A stretch of 61,250 bases of DNA. It comes from a virus. Location of the stretch: positions 1-61,250 of the IMG/VR virus record IMGVR_UViG_3300047494_000010; one strand, 5' to 3'. This document shows positions 41,119-49,189 of the stretch, piece by piece. Both the position numbers and the translations under genes were made by a program. A model generated the notes under the pieces. That model was not told the DNA's origin. It did no database searches and saw only the letters and a program-made list of their open reading frames with translations. Position 1 is the stretch's first letter, and the number at the start of each line of letters is the position of its first letter.

Positions 41119-41994
41119 ATGACTAACATCTCATCACTGCCCGACCGAGCACTACTGGTCCGGTTAGCACGTAGCATGTATCAGCCGTATGCACATGACG
41201 CCACAGCCACCAAGCAGATCGAGCAGTCCTCCGGTGTGCAGAACGCCGGACGTTTTAACAAGCGACTGCTGCGTGGCTGTCGGGAGCTAGAGGCAGCGAA
41301 CAGCGCCTACTCGCAGCTGTACCAGTACTTCAAGGACAACACGGTGCCGTGGCTCGACGACGGCGTGCGCATGCTACCTAACGCTCTGTACTTCGAATTC
41401 GCTGAGGCGATCCGAGATCACCGTGAGCGGTGCGACGAGGTAGTCCGTGAGCTCGTGAATAACTGGCCGCGGCTGGTGTCGGAGGATCTGCAGCGCCTAG
41501 GTCCGCTGGGTAACAGCCAGGACTACCCAGCAGCATGGGAACTGCGTGACCGGTTCCAGATCAAGATCGCGTTCATGCCCATCCCAACTACGGATGACTT
41601 CCGCATCGACATCGATGACGAGGACAAGAAGCGCCTCGAGGAGTCGATCAACGAAGCACAGGAGAATGTCCGCAAGCATCTACTGACCGAGATGCTTAAC
41701 CCGGTGCGCCGTATGGTGGAGAAGCTGTCTATCCCCATCGGCAGTACGGGTGCGATCTTCCGAGACTCGCTGGCTGAGAACATCTTCGAAGAGGTTAAGC
41801 GCCTACAACGACTTAACATCAACGACGACCCGGACATCAAATACATGCTCCGTGAGGTGGAGTCCACTGCACTGAAGCTGACCGGCAACCTCGACGTGCT
41901 GCGTGAGTCACCCACGATGCGCGACAACGCCCGCGAAGAAATGGAAAAGGTCATGAAGAAGATGAGCGGCATGTTCGGGCTGGTGGCGGCATGA
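41119..41994 (+). CDS. DUF3150-like protein (291 aa)
   Basis: A largely helical protein (AEAIRDHRERCDEVVRELV, RRMVEKLSIPIGSTGAIFRD) of the kind that accompanies MoxR AAA+ and VWA proteins in phages and plasmids. AGGAGG before ATG 41119 is a strong ribosome site. It may bridge ATPase and VWA protein; direct evidence is lacking. Confidence 0.65.
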   Translation: MTNISSLPDRALLVRLARSMYQPYAHDATATKQIEQSSGVQNAGRFNKRLLRGCRELEAANSAYSQLYQYFKDNTVPWLDDGVRMLPNALYFEFAEAIRDHRERCDEVVRELVNNWPRLVSEDLQRLGPLGNSQDYPAAWELRDRFQIKIAFMPIPTTDDFRIDIDDEDKKRLEESINEAQENVRKHLLTEMLNPVRRMVEKLSIPIGSTGAIFRDSLAENIFEEVKRLQRLNINDDPDIKYMLREVESTALKLTGNLDVLRESPTMRDNAREEMEKVMKKMSGMFGLVAA

Positions 41995-42248
41995 ACAGCA
42001 ACCAGCGGCGCAAGGAGGCGCGTAAGAATAAGAAGGAGTTCTGCAAACACATCGGCCTCATGCGGTTATGTCAAGCGGACGGCTGCGGTACGTGCTACTT
42101 CGCACTCCAGCAGTTGGTACCGACACTGCAAAACCCCAACATGAATGTGTTGGTGGGTGGGTGGACCTATGCGCTCCGTAACCTTCGGGTTCACCTTAGA
42201 GAGAAAGGCTTCGGTCTACCGACTATCTGGGATGACATCCGTGGCTAA
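41991..42248 (+). CDS. Small Cys-rich protein, copy A of a tandem pair (85 aa)
   Basis: NSNQRRKEARKNKKEF at the start and HLREKGFGLP at the end; Cys in CQADGCGTC could bind metal. ATGA overlap with the DUF3150-like gene. The next gene has the same start and end patterns. Confidence 0.6.
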   Translation: MNSNQRRKEARKNKKEFCKHIGLMRLCQADGCGTCYFALQQLVPTLQNPNMNVLVGGWTYALRNLRVHLREKGFGLPTIWDDIRG

Positions 42249-42474
42249 GACCAACAGCAAGAAGCGTCGCGAGTCTATCCGACACTTGAAGCATGTGCGT
42301 TACCCCAAGCTCATCGCACTGTCTCGGTTCCATACCGAGTGTGCGTTCTGTCGGCAACAGCAAGAGCAGTGGGAACGCATACGAGATGCCGATCCACCAA
42401 CTGGCGCATGGCGTCGTCGCTATAACCATTTCGCAAAACATCTGTTCGAAAACGGCTTCGGTCTACCAGATTAA
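42232..42474 (+). CDS. Small Cys-containing protein, copy B of a tandem pair (80 aa)
   Basis: TNSKKRRESIRHLKHVR at the start, CAFC in the middle and HLFENGFGLPD at the end parallel copy A. ATG 42232 overlaps the end of copy A by 17 bases. A diverged duplication is likely; function unknown. Confidence 0.6.
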   Translation: MTSVAKTNSKKRRESIRHLKHVRYPKLIALSRFHTECAFCRQQQEQWERIRDADPPTGAWRRRYNHFAKHLFENGFGLPD

Positions 42475-42485
42475 AGGAGCACTTA

Positions 42486-43649
42486 ATGAGTAACATTCCC
42501 GTCGTTCTGCAGAAGGCCAAGGTCACCCTGGCCCTCGACTATCCGTTCTTCAACTACTACGTGTGCAAGCGCGATCTCAAGCCACGTAAGGACATCTGGC
42601 TGTTCGCCGTCGATAAGGGCGGCAACATCTACTACAACCCTGACAACATCGAGAAGATGAAGCTCACGGTTGGTGAGGTGGTGTGGGGGCTGTGTCACGA
42701 AGTGGGTCACCTGATCGGGCTGCACGCCCTGCGTGAAGGCGGACGCGATCACTTCCGTTGGAACTATGCGGGTGATGCTTACATCAACGACATGCTCAAC
42801 GACTGCGGCGTCGGCAAGACCATCGCCAACACGGTCAACATCCCTGGCTCGAAGGACAAGACAGTCGAGGAGATCTACCGCGATCTGCCCGAGGACATGA
42901 GCCCACCGCAAGGTGGCGGCGGCACGCCCGGCGATGGCGAAGGTGGTCCTCCGGGGATGGGTGATGACTTGCTTGACGAGAACGCCCCGCAGGATGAAGG
43001 TGCTGCACGCGTAGCTGAAGCCGAAGCCCGCATGGAAGCTGCCTCAGCTGCGATGGTAGCCAAGCAGCGTGGCAAGATGCCTGGGTCGCTGCAGCGCATG
43101 GTCGACGCGATCGTCAACGTCAAGACGCCCTGGTACGACATCATGGAGCGCTTCATGACGGAGCGAATCAAGACCGAGTGCACCTGGCGCAAGCCTAACC
43201 GGCGCTTCATCGGGGGCGGCGTCTACTTACCCAGCATAGAGAGTGACGGCACGCTGGGTGAGATCGTCATCGAGATAGACGTGAGTGGCTCGATCGGTCA
43301 GAAGGAACTGGACTGTTTCTGCGGCCACGTCAACAAAATCATCGAAACCACCCGACCCACCAAGGTACACGTGGTCTACGTGGATTCTGCTGTCGCCCAC
43401 GTCGATACATTCGAGCCGGACGCTTACCCCATCAAGATGGAGAGCCATGGTGGCGGCGGCACGGACATGCGTGAAGTATTTAACTGGATCAACGATGAAG
43501 GCATTGAACCTGCGTGCGTGGTGGTCCTCACTGACGGGTACACGCCCTTCCCCACCCAAGAAGATTTCCCCACCATCTGGGCCATCAGCACCGATGTTAC
43601 TGCCCCCGCTGACGCGGGTGCCACCGTACATTTCGAGATCGATGATTAG
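42486..43649 (+). CDS. VWA / DUF2201-type putative metallopeptidase (387 aa)
   Basis: The N-terminal domain has a zincin motif HEVGHLIGLH at 71-80 (H71, E72, H75). A Pro/Gly/acidic linker follows (about 138-180). The C-terminal VWA-like domain starts EIDVSGSIGQ (about 262-271), with GGGGTDMRE and VVLTDGY completing the metal-adhesion (MIDAS) site. The DUF2201 family combines exactly these parts. With the MoxR ATPase at 39831 it forms a chaperone-type pair thought to activate or remodel target proteins. Confidence 0.85.
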   Translation: MSNIPVVLQKAKVTLALDYPFFNYYVCKRDLKPRKDIWLFAVDKGGNIYYNPDNIEKMKLTVGEVVWGLCHEVGHLIGLHALREGGRDHFRWNYAGDAYINDMLNDCGVGKTIANTVNIPGSKDKTVEEIYRDLPEDMSPPQGGGGTPGDGEGGPPGMGDDLLDENAPQDEGAARVAEAEARMEAASAAMVAKQRGKMPGSLQRMVDAIVNVKTPWYDIMERFMTERIKTECTWRKPNRRFIGGGVYLPSIESDGTLGEIVIEIDVSGSIGQKELDCFCGHVNKIIETTRPTKVHVVYVDSAVAHVDTFEPDAYPIKMESHGGGGTDMREVFNWINDEGIEPACVVVLTDGYTPFPTQEDFPTIWAISTDVTAPADAGATVHFEIDD

Positions 43650-43890
43650 CCCGCGCACAGACGACCGCGAAGAAGGTGAACTGTTCTGGGACCAGCATTC
43701 GGCAACGGCATGGGATCTGTTTCAGTGTATCGGGACGCCTAGAAATGTCAGGTGGTGTGGCATGGTGACCCTCTCCTTTGGTAGGTATTACGCGGGTGCG
43801 ATGGGTCATTGCGGTGCTGAAGCTTTCGCATCTCTGGAAGACGCGCAGGCTTGGTGTGTCGTTGTTACCCGGTTCGAGGAGGCAGCGTGA
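43642..43890 (+). CDS. 'EEAKA' array member 1 (82 aa)
   Basis: ATG 43642 overlaps the VWA gene by eight bases. C terminus EAFASLEDAQAWCVVVTRFEEAA is the most diverged in the array. It has Trp residues in the N-terminal beta part (LFWDQHSATAWDLF). The final codons GAGGAGGCAGC double as ribosome site for member 2. Confidence 0.6.
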   Translation: MISPRTDDREEGELFWDQHSATAWDLFQCIGTPRNVRWCGMVTLSFGRYYAGAMGHCGAEAFASLEDAQAWCVVVTRFEEAA

Positions 43891-44102
43891 GCACCTATCA
43901 CTGGCTCGAAGAACGCAGTGCAATCGATGGAGATCCAAGCACTTGGTACTTGCGTGAAGATGGTTCGTGGCGTGCCACCGTTTGGTGGAGCGGAGGTAAA
44001 TGGCATGCTGACACGTGTACGACTCCATGGAGCACTTACCCGACGTACGAAACCCTCAAAGAAGCTAAAGCTGCAGCACTTATTGAGTTGAGGTTCAAAT
44101 GA
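43887..44102 (+). CDS. 'EEAKA' array member 2 (71 aa)
   Basis: GTG start overlapping the previous stop (GTGA) with GGAGG upstream. Trp-rich (RATVWWSGGKWHADT) and ending ETLKEAKAAALIELRFK. Function unknown. Confidence 0.65.
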   Translation: MSTYHWLEERSAIDGDPSTWYLREDGSWRATVWWSGGKWHADTCTTPWSTYPTYETLKEAKAAALIELRFK

Positions 44103-44356
44103 ACAAATGGATGCAAGGCACACACGGTGAATGGGATTTAATGACCGGAATCGAGGGGGATCTGGGCGGTTGGGTGTTTAAGGGCTCCGGTTACCAAGAA
44201 GACTGGTTACTAGAATTTTCCAATGATCTGCGGCCGAATGGCTGGTACTTCGTGGACTGCGAAGAGTTTATAGGTGAGGAGCGGTCTACGAACGGACCCT
44301 ACAAAACCTGTAAAGAAGCCAAGGCGCGACTGCTATTAGCGGCGAAGTTCAAATGA
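44099..44356 (+). CDS. 'EEAKA' array member 3 (85 aa)
   Basis: ATGA coupled, with GAGG of member 2's own last codons as ribosome site. Ends KTCKEAKARLLLAAKFK. Acidic (CEEFIGEERST) compared with its neighbours. Confidence 0.65.
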   Translation: MNKWMQGTHGEWDLMTGIEGDLGGWVFKGSGYQEDWLLEFSNDLRPNGWYFVDCEEFIGEERSTNGPYKTCKEAKARLLLAAKFK

Positions 44357-44550
44357 GCTACACCTGGCACACACACTGGGTAGTACCCGGTGGCACGGAT
44401 CTCCGCGACGACCAAGGTTTTCTGCTTGGCTGGGTACGTCAGATAGCACCCGACATATTCCAGGTGCATAGGAGGGGCTATCTAGGTATAAATTTCGCGA
44501 CCCTCGAAGAAGCCAAGGCGTACCTGATACTCGACGTGAGAATGTCATGA
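44353..44550 (+). CDS. 'EEAKA' array member 4 (65 aa)
   Basis: ATGA coupled. YTWHTHWVVPGG at the start, GWVRQIAPDIFQVHRRG in the middle and ATLEEAKAYLILDVRMS at the end. Confidence 0.65.
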   Translation: MSYTWHTHWVVPGGTDLRDDQGFLLGWVRQIAPDIFQVHRRGYLGINFATLEEAKAYLILDVRMS

Positions 44551-44756
44551 ACCTCTGGTGGGAAAACGACCCAGACTATATCTGGTGGCTGAGACGCCGC
44601 GCTGACGACACCATGGGATATGTGGTGCAACGAGAAATGGGCGAGTATCGCGCTTACTACATACAACCCCGACATGGGGTTGGGACATTTATTGCAGCTT
44701 ACTCCTCACTAGATGAGGCGAAAGCGGCAGTGCTCATCGAAGTGAGAATGTCATGA
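44547..44756 (+). CDS. 'EEAKA' array member 5 (69 aa)
   Basis: ATGA coupled with TGAGAATGTC before the start. NLWWENDPDYIWWLRRRAD is very Trp-rich; ends SSLDEAKAAVLIEVRMS. Confidence 0.65.
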   Translation: MNLWWENDPDYIWWLRRRADDTMGYVVQREMGEYRAYYIQPRHGVGTFIAAYSSLDEAKAAVLIEVRMS

Positions 44757-44983
44757 ACCTTTACTGGGAGGCCCATTGGGATGCTTTAGGCCCAGAAGAT
44801 GCTGAAGATCTAGATCTCCGGGAACACGACAGCGGCAGCATCGTGGCTTGGTTACGTCGCTTCCGCAAACCTGACTGGGGGTATGAAGTGCACACCCTTA
44901 CTAACGCCCCGAACGGAGAGCATATCTTGATGGACATAGAAGAAGCCAAAGCCTATGTACTTTTGCTGGTGAGGATGCCATGA
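44753..44983 (+). CDS. 'EEAKA' array member 6 (76 aa)
   Basis: ATGA coupled with TGAGAATGTC before the start. NLYWEAHWDALG at the start, SIVAWLRRFRKPDWGYEVH in the middle, MDIEEAKAYVLLLVRMP at the end. Confidence 0.65.
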   Translation: MNLYWEAHWDALGPEDAEDLDLREHDSGSIVAWLRRFRKPDWGYEVHTLTNAPNGEHILMDIEEAKAYVLLLVRMP

Positions 44984-45198
44984 CCCTCGAGTGGAGACCC
45001 TGCGCTTCCAGGAATGGTGATATTAACCTTTGGCGTAAAGGTGGAAACAACTATCTAAGAGATCTTGTTGGGTATGTGCGCCCGATACCAGGTAATGGTT
45101 GGATAGTTTTTCGGCGCGGAAGTGGGGTTCAACTTATTCACCTCTCTTCTTTAGAAGAAGCCAAGGCGTACCTGCTACTCGAAGCGAGGATGTCATGA
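44980..45198 (+). CDS. 'EEAKA' array member 7 (72 aa)
   Basis: ATGA coupled, GAGGATGCC before the start. Shares INLWRKGG and LVGYVRPIPG with member 8 and ends SSLEEAKAYLLLEARMS. Confidence 0.65.
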   Translation: MTLEWRPCASRNGDINLWRKGGNNYLRDLVGYVRPIPGNGWIVFRRGSGVQLIHLSSLEEAKAYLLLEARMS

Positions 45199-45422
45199 AC
45201 CTTTACTGGGTTGATAACACTCATCATAATGGCGACATTGATCTGTTCTCCGAACCCCGGGGACTAGGTGCTTGCGTTGGGTATGTGCGGCCTTTGCGTT
45301 CGGGGCGCATTTGGGCTGGGCGAGTTTGGCGTGAAGATCGTCAGCGCTTCGATGAGATCGGCACATTTGAAGACCTAGACGATGCTAAAGCAATGGTTGT
45401 TATGGAACTGAGAATGTCATAA
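45195..45422 (+). CDS. 'EEAKA' array member 8 (75 aa)
   Basis: ATGA coupled, GAGGATGTC before the start. NGDIDLFSEPRG and ACVGYVRPLRSG mirror member 7; ends EDLDDAKAMVVMELRMS. Last of the contiguous array, followed by a 57-base gap. Confidence 0.65.
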   Translation: MNLYWVDNTHHNGDIDLFSEPRGLGACVGYVRPLRSGRIWAGRVWREDRQRFDEIGTFEDLDDAKAMVVMELRMS

Positions 45423-45479
45423 CAACGCAGGAACTTGTTAGCACATCACAAGTCAAACGTAATACCGTAAGGAGGACAT

Positions 45480-45680
45480 ATGAACGAGCAAGAGCTTGAA
45501 GTACTAAGGGACATCAAGGACCGACAGATCCGCATGGAGACCCGCTTGGTGCAGCTGATGCTCCACATGGGGCTCGACCCTAACGTGCGCCAGTATGACC
45601 GCCCCAGGACCGTGCTGAGCGATATCCGTTTCGGTGAAACAGGTAGCGTAGTCCCAGTGGGAACCCCATATGGCCACTAG
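45480..45680 (+). CDS. Small helical protein (66 aa)
   Basis: AAGGAGG before ATG 45480 is a near-perfect ribosome site. N-terminal helix EQELEVLRDIKDRQIRMET, then a Pro/Val tail. The gap before it carries CTTGTTAGCACATC, sharing most bases with the promoter spacer at 9826-9842. Unknown function. Confidence 0.6.
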   Translation: MNEQELEVLRDIKDRQIRMETRLVQLMLHMGLDPNVRQYDRPRTVLSDIRFGETGSVVPVGTPYGH

Positions 45681-45912
45681 TCAGTCACGGAAGGGATCGC
45701 TCGCCGAGGCGCTGATCAACATCGCCATTGGCTTCACGATCAATTACTTCGCCAATCTGCTGATCTTCCCGCTGTTCGGGATGCACATCTCAGCTGGCGA
45801 CAATTTCGTTCTCGGGTGCATCTACACCGTGATCAGCGTGGTGCGCAGCTACGCGATCCGGCGCTGGTGTAACAACCTCATCGTCAAGGGTGCAGCATGG
45901 ATGACCAGATAG
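45670..45912 (+). CDS. Membrane protein, DUF7220-like (80 aa)
   Basis: 'QSRKGSLAEALINIAIGFTI', 'FPLFGMHISAGDNFVLG' and 'ISVVRSYAIRRW' match a common two-helix phage membrane family (DUF7220-like). Function unknown. Confidence 0.7.
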   Translation: MATSQSRKGSLAEALINIAIGFTINYFANLLIFPLFGMHISAGDNFVLGCIYTVISVVRSYAIRRWCNNLIVKGAAWMTR

Positions 45913-46274
45913 TACGTATTACTCCGAACGGTGTGCAGGCAGTGACTCCGCTATACAACGCTCCTGGCGCGGGCATCAAGCACGATACTGGCAAGCTGCA
46001 GTGGAACCTGCTGCCGCTGAAGTACTTGCGCGGCACCGTGCGTGTGCTGATGTTCGGGGCCAAGAAGTATGCCCCATGGAACTGGCGTAAAGGCATGCCA
46101 TGGACGCAACCATACAACGCACTGCAGCGCCACCTGGACGCGTGGATCGAGGGTGAGGACATCGACCCGGAGACGGGCGAGAACCACCTCGACCACGCGA
46201 TGTGTGAGCTAGTGTTCCTGCGGTGCTTTGTCGAAGAGCATCCTGACAAAGACGATCGGTTCAAGAAGCCATGA
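45897..46274 (+). CDS. dATP/dGTP diphosphohydrolase-like protein (DUF5664 type)
   Basis: The 125-aa protein has KHDTGKLQWNLLP, FGAKKYAPWNWRKGM, ALQRHLDAWIEGEDIDPETG and ENHLDHAMCELVFL, the pattern of the phage family now linked to dATP/dGTP diphosphohydrolases (MazG-like all-alpha NTP pyrophosphatases). It would trim purine dNTP pools. Z-genome phages use relatives of it, but no PurZ is present here, so a 2-aminoadenine genome is not supported. Confidence 0.7.
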   Translation: MDDQIVRITPNGVQAVTPLYNAPGAGIKHDTGKLQWNLLPLKYLRGTVRVLMFGAKKYAPWNWRKGMPWTQPYNALQRHLDAWIEGEDIDPETGENHLDHAMCELVFLRCFVEEHPDKDDRFKKP

Positions 46275-46405
46275 TCTGGATCTGCGACTGGTGCGGGCAT
46301 GCGTTCGACACCGTAGCTCACACCGATGACGGCAACCTTTGTGAGAACTGTGTCGGCAAGAAGGAGCCGCCAGAGATCCCGTTCGAATTCAAGGAGGCAG
46401 CATGA
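46271..46405 (+). CDS. Zinc-ribbon miniprotein (44 aa)
   Basis: CDWCGHAF and LCENCVGK give two CxxC pairs 16 residues apart. ATGA overlaps with both neighbours support translation. Function unknown. Confidence 0.6.
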   Translation: MIWICDWCGHAFDTVAHTDDGNLCENCVGKKEPPEIPFEFKEAA

Positions 46406-46626
46406 GCGCGCGCATTCAAACCATCCCGGCACTCGAAATGGTGCACCGAGCTAACAACCGCATCGGTGATCGGACAAACGGCGTGCCGGACACCATGCAG
46501 ATGTTAGCTGATGTCGCTGACAGCGTGATGTCCATCGTGGCCAGGTACATGGGAGAAGCTAACCCCATCGTGACCAACGAACAAGGTGAGCAGGTGGCGC
46601 GGTTGCGTCAGCTGTTAGCCGCTTAG
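46402..46626 (+). CDS. Small helical protein (74 aa)
   Basis: AAGGAGG before ATG 46402, ATGA overlap upstream. Helical sequence (MQMLADVADSVMSIVARYM). Unknown. Confidence 0.55.
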   Translation: MSARIQTIPALEMVHRANNRIGDRTNGVPDTMQMLADVADSVMSIVARYMGEANPIVTNEQGEQVARLRQLLAA

Positions 46627-46638
46627 CTTCATCACCGA

Positions 46639-46833
46639 ATGGAAACATCCATGACGATGTGGCAGCACGTGTGTCCGGTAGGTTCGGACGATCCAATCTG
46701 GCTCCCGCTGGGTAGGTGTTGTTCACGGTGTTTGCAAAAAGAACCGCCGTCGTTCGAACGCCCACTGCCTCCATTCGGTGTACCTCTTCAGTTTGATCCG
46801 CAGTCTAACTCATGGCACCCACCTGGGGCCTAA
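46639..46833 (+). CDS. Small Cys/Pro-rich protein (64 aa)
   Basis: Contains HVCPVGSDD and CCSRCLQK (four Cys), then a Pro-rich tail. ATG 46651 with GGAA six bases upstream is an alternative start. A small metal-binding protein is plausible. Confidence 0.5.
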   Translation: METSMTMWQHVCPVGSDDPIWLPLGRCCSRCLQKEPPSFERPLPPFGVPLQFDPQSNSWHPPGA

Positions 46834-46838
46834 CACAC

Positions 46839-47231
46839 ATGAAGCTACCCGTTCTTCTCGATGAGTCGATCTTCATCAACCCTGTTCAGCTGCTTCTATG
46901 TACCAGTAGCGAGCAGTGGCTCAAAACACTCAAGGTCCACCGTCTGCATCCGACCAATCCTGATGCGTGGGTCAACAAGGGTGCGTCTGGAACGTTGCAT
47001 ACCTTCGAGCGCGATGATGGAGCCACGTTCTGTGTAGTCTGCATCGACACCAAGCCACATCACACACCTGGCGGCACTGTTGGCCTGATTGTTCACGAAG
47101 CGGTACACGTTCATCAGCGTATCTGCGAGAAACTTGGCGAGCGTTATCCAAGCGATGAGTTTCAGGCTTACAACATACAGTGGCTCACGCAGGTGCTACT
47201 GAAAGAATACACGCGTCAGGTGTACGGATGA
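46839..47231 (+). CDS. Small zincin-like protein (130 aa)
   Basis: The motif IVHEAVHVHQRICEKLGE has the HExxH zinc signature, followed by DEFQAYNIQWL whose Glu could be the third ligand. It resembles short phage metallopeptidase-like proteins; activity unproven. Overlaps the polymerase start by ATGA. Confidence 0.65.
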   Translation: MKLPVLLDESIFINPVQLLLCTSSEQWLKTLKVHRLHPTNPDAWVNKGASGTLHTFERDDGATFCVVCIDTKPHHTPGGTVGLIVHEAVHVHQRICEKLGERYPSDEFQAYNIQWLTQVLLKEYTRQVYG

Positions 47232-49168
47232 GGATCGTCGTCCTGGATTTTGAGAGCTACTACGACCAGGACTATAGCCTCTCTAAGATGACCACGGAGT
47301 CGTACATCCGAGATCATCGCTTCGAGGTGATCGGCGTGTCGTTCATGGTGGTCGAGGACGGCGTAGTCACAACACCCAAGACCTGGGTAAGTGGCTCGAA
47401 GGATCGTATTGAGTTGGTGCTGCTCGGGCTAGATATTCCTAACAGCTACCTGTTGTGTCAGCACACCGCGTTCGATGGTGCGATCCTGAACTGGCACTTC
47501 GGTATCAAGCCCAAGTTCTACCTGGACACGCTGTCCATGTCGCGGCCGGTGACCGGGATGTCGGTCGGTGGGTCGCTCGAGATGCTAGCTAGGTACTACA
47601 AGCTGCCGCCGAAGGGTAAGGAAGTTACCAAGGCGATTGGTAAGCACCGCTGGGACTTCACCGACAGTGAGCTCTACGAGTACGGCGAGTACTGTAAGCA
47701 CGACACGTGGTTGTGTTATGAGATCTTCAAGAAGCTGGAACATCACACCACGGCAAGGGAACTGTACATCATCGACTTGATGCTGCGCATGTTTATCGAC
47801 CCGGTGATCGAGCTAGACGTGCCCATCCTTAAGGCGCACCTGGCCGACGTGATCGATCGCAAAGACAGGCTCATGGCGAAGCTGGCATCAGCTGGCATTA
47901 CCAAAGACGATTTGATGTCGAACGACAAGATGGCAGCGGTACTGCTGCGGTTCGGTGTTGACCCGCCACGTAAGATTAGCGTCAAAAAGACGCAGACGGC
48001 ACAAAAGAAAGAGGATGCCGCCGCGCTGGCTGAGGGTCGGGTTGCTTGCGAAGTGCAACCGATTGTCACGTATGCGTTTTCTAAGCAGGATGTCGCTTTC
48101 AAAGAGCTACTCGAGCACCCGGACGAGAAAGTGCAAGCTGTTGTGGCAGCGCGACTGGGAGTCAAATCGACTCTCGAAGAAACGCGTACCGATGCCCTTA
48201 TAGGGATTGCTAGCCGTGGGTCGCTTGCAGTCTTGCTGAATTACTACGGAGCCCACACCGGCCGAGCGTCGGGTGGTGACAAGATCAACCTGCAGAATCT
48301 CCCTGCTCGTGCTGGGAACACGATCAGAACTGCATTAAAGGCACCCCCAGGGCACGGTGTGGTCGCCTGCGACTCATCGCAGATCGAAGCACGTATCGTC
48401 GCGTACCTGGCTGGGCAGTGGGATCTGGTGAACGACTTCGCCAATGGGGTCGACATCTACTCGAAGTTCGCCACGGGTGTGTTCGGGTACGAGGTAAATA
48501 AGGAAGACAACCCCCAAGAACGATTCGTTGGTAAGACTTGTATCTTAGGTCTCGGGTTCGGTACCGGGGCCGTGAAACTGCAACACACACTGAAGGTGAC
48601 TCCCCCCTTCTTTTCTACTGACTTAGGGTTCTGCGAATCAGCTGTCGGGTTCTACCGTAACCAATACGCTGAGATCAAAAAGCTTTGGAAGAGTGCGGAT
48701 GAAGCGATCCGTGCCATGATCCTAGGGTTTGAGTACGAGCTAGGCGTTGGCATTAAGCTGCGCTGTTCTAAAGACGGGATACAACTGCCTAATGGTATGT
48801 GGCTGCGTTATCCCGGACTTCACCGTGATGAAAACGGCGACTACATGTATCTTGGCCGCAACAAGAAGCCAGTGTACATTTATGGCGCGAAGCTGATTGA
48901 AAACGTGGTGCAGGCATTGGCTCGAATCGTTGTGTTCGAACAGATGGCTCGCATCGATCAGAAACTTAGGAAGTACGACACTGCCGCACAGCGTTTCCGC
49001 GTGGTCTTGACTGTGCATGATGAAGTGGTGGTTGTGGTTCCAGAATGGGCGGTAGAGAAGACGAAGGAGATGATGGTTCGTGTCATGTCGACGCCACCAA
49101 GGTGGGCCGCTAAGCTCCCCATAGCATGTGAAGCGGGCTCTGGGCTCAGCTACGGTGACGCTAAATGA
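47228..49168 (+). CDS. DNA polymerase, family A, with 3'-5' exonuclease
   Basis: The 646-aa protein replicates phage DNA. The exonuclease domain starts VLDFESYY (D7, E9) and has further acidic motifs up to EYCKHDTWL. Polymerase motif A is VACDSSQIEAR (about 378-388), motif B RFVGKTCILGLGFGTG (K about 435) and motif C VHDEVVV (about 595). The residue equivalent to E. coli Phe762 (four past the motif B Lys) is Leu, a variant associated with temperate or slower phages; the usual motif B Tyr is Phe. No 5'-3' exonuclease domain. ATG 47228 overlaps the previous stop. Confidence 0.92.
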   Translation: MRIVVLDFESYYDQDYSLSKMTTESYIRDHRFEVIGVSFMVVEDGVVTTPKTWVSGSKDRIELVLLGLDIPNSYLLCQHTAFDGAILNWHFGIKPKFYLDTLSMSRPVTGMSVGGSLEMLARYYKLPPKGKEVTKAIGKHRWDFTDSELYEYGEYCKHDTWLCYEIFKKLEHHTTARELYIIDLMLRMFIDPVIELDVPILKAHLADVIDRKDRLMAKLASAGITKDDLMSNDKMAAVLLRFGVDPPRKISVKKTQTAQKKEDAAALAEGRVACEVQPIVTYAFSKQDVAFKELLEHPDEKVQAVVAARLGVKSTLEETRTDALIGIASRGSLAVLLNYYGAHTGRASGGDKINLQNLPARAGNTIRTALKAPPGHGVVACDSSQIEARIVAYLAGQWDLVNDFANGVDIYSKFATGVFGYEVNKEDNPQERFVGKTCILGLGFGTGAVKLQHTLKVTPPFFSTDLGFCESAVGFYRNQYAEIKKLWKSADEAIRAMILGFEYELGVGIKLRCSKDGIQLPNGMWLRYPGLHRDENGDYMYLGRNKKPVYIYGAKLIENVVQALARIVVFEQMARIDQKLRKYDTAAQRFRVVLTVHDEVVVVVPEWAVEKTKEMMVRVMSTPPRWAAKLPIACEAGSGLSYGDAK

Positions 49169-49189
49169 CAGGATTTAACCAGCGTTCTC

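Noticed and set aside
45897-49168. Z-genome (2-aminoadenine) pathway
   Set aside because: A diphosphohydrolase-like gene and family A polymerase are present, but no PurZ-like adenylosuccinate synthetase or DatZ gene is seen.
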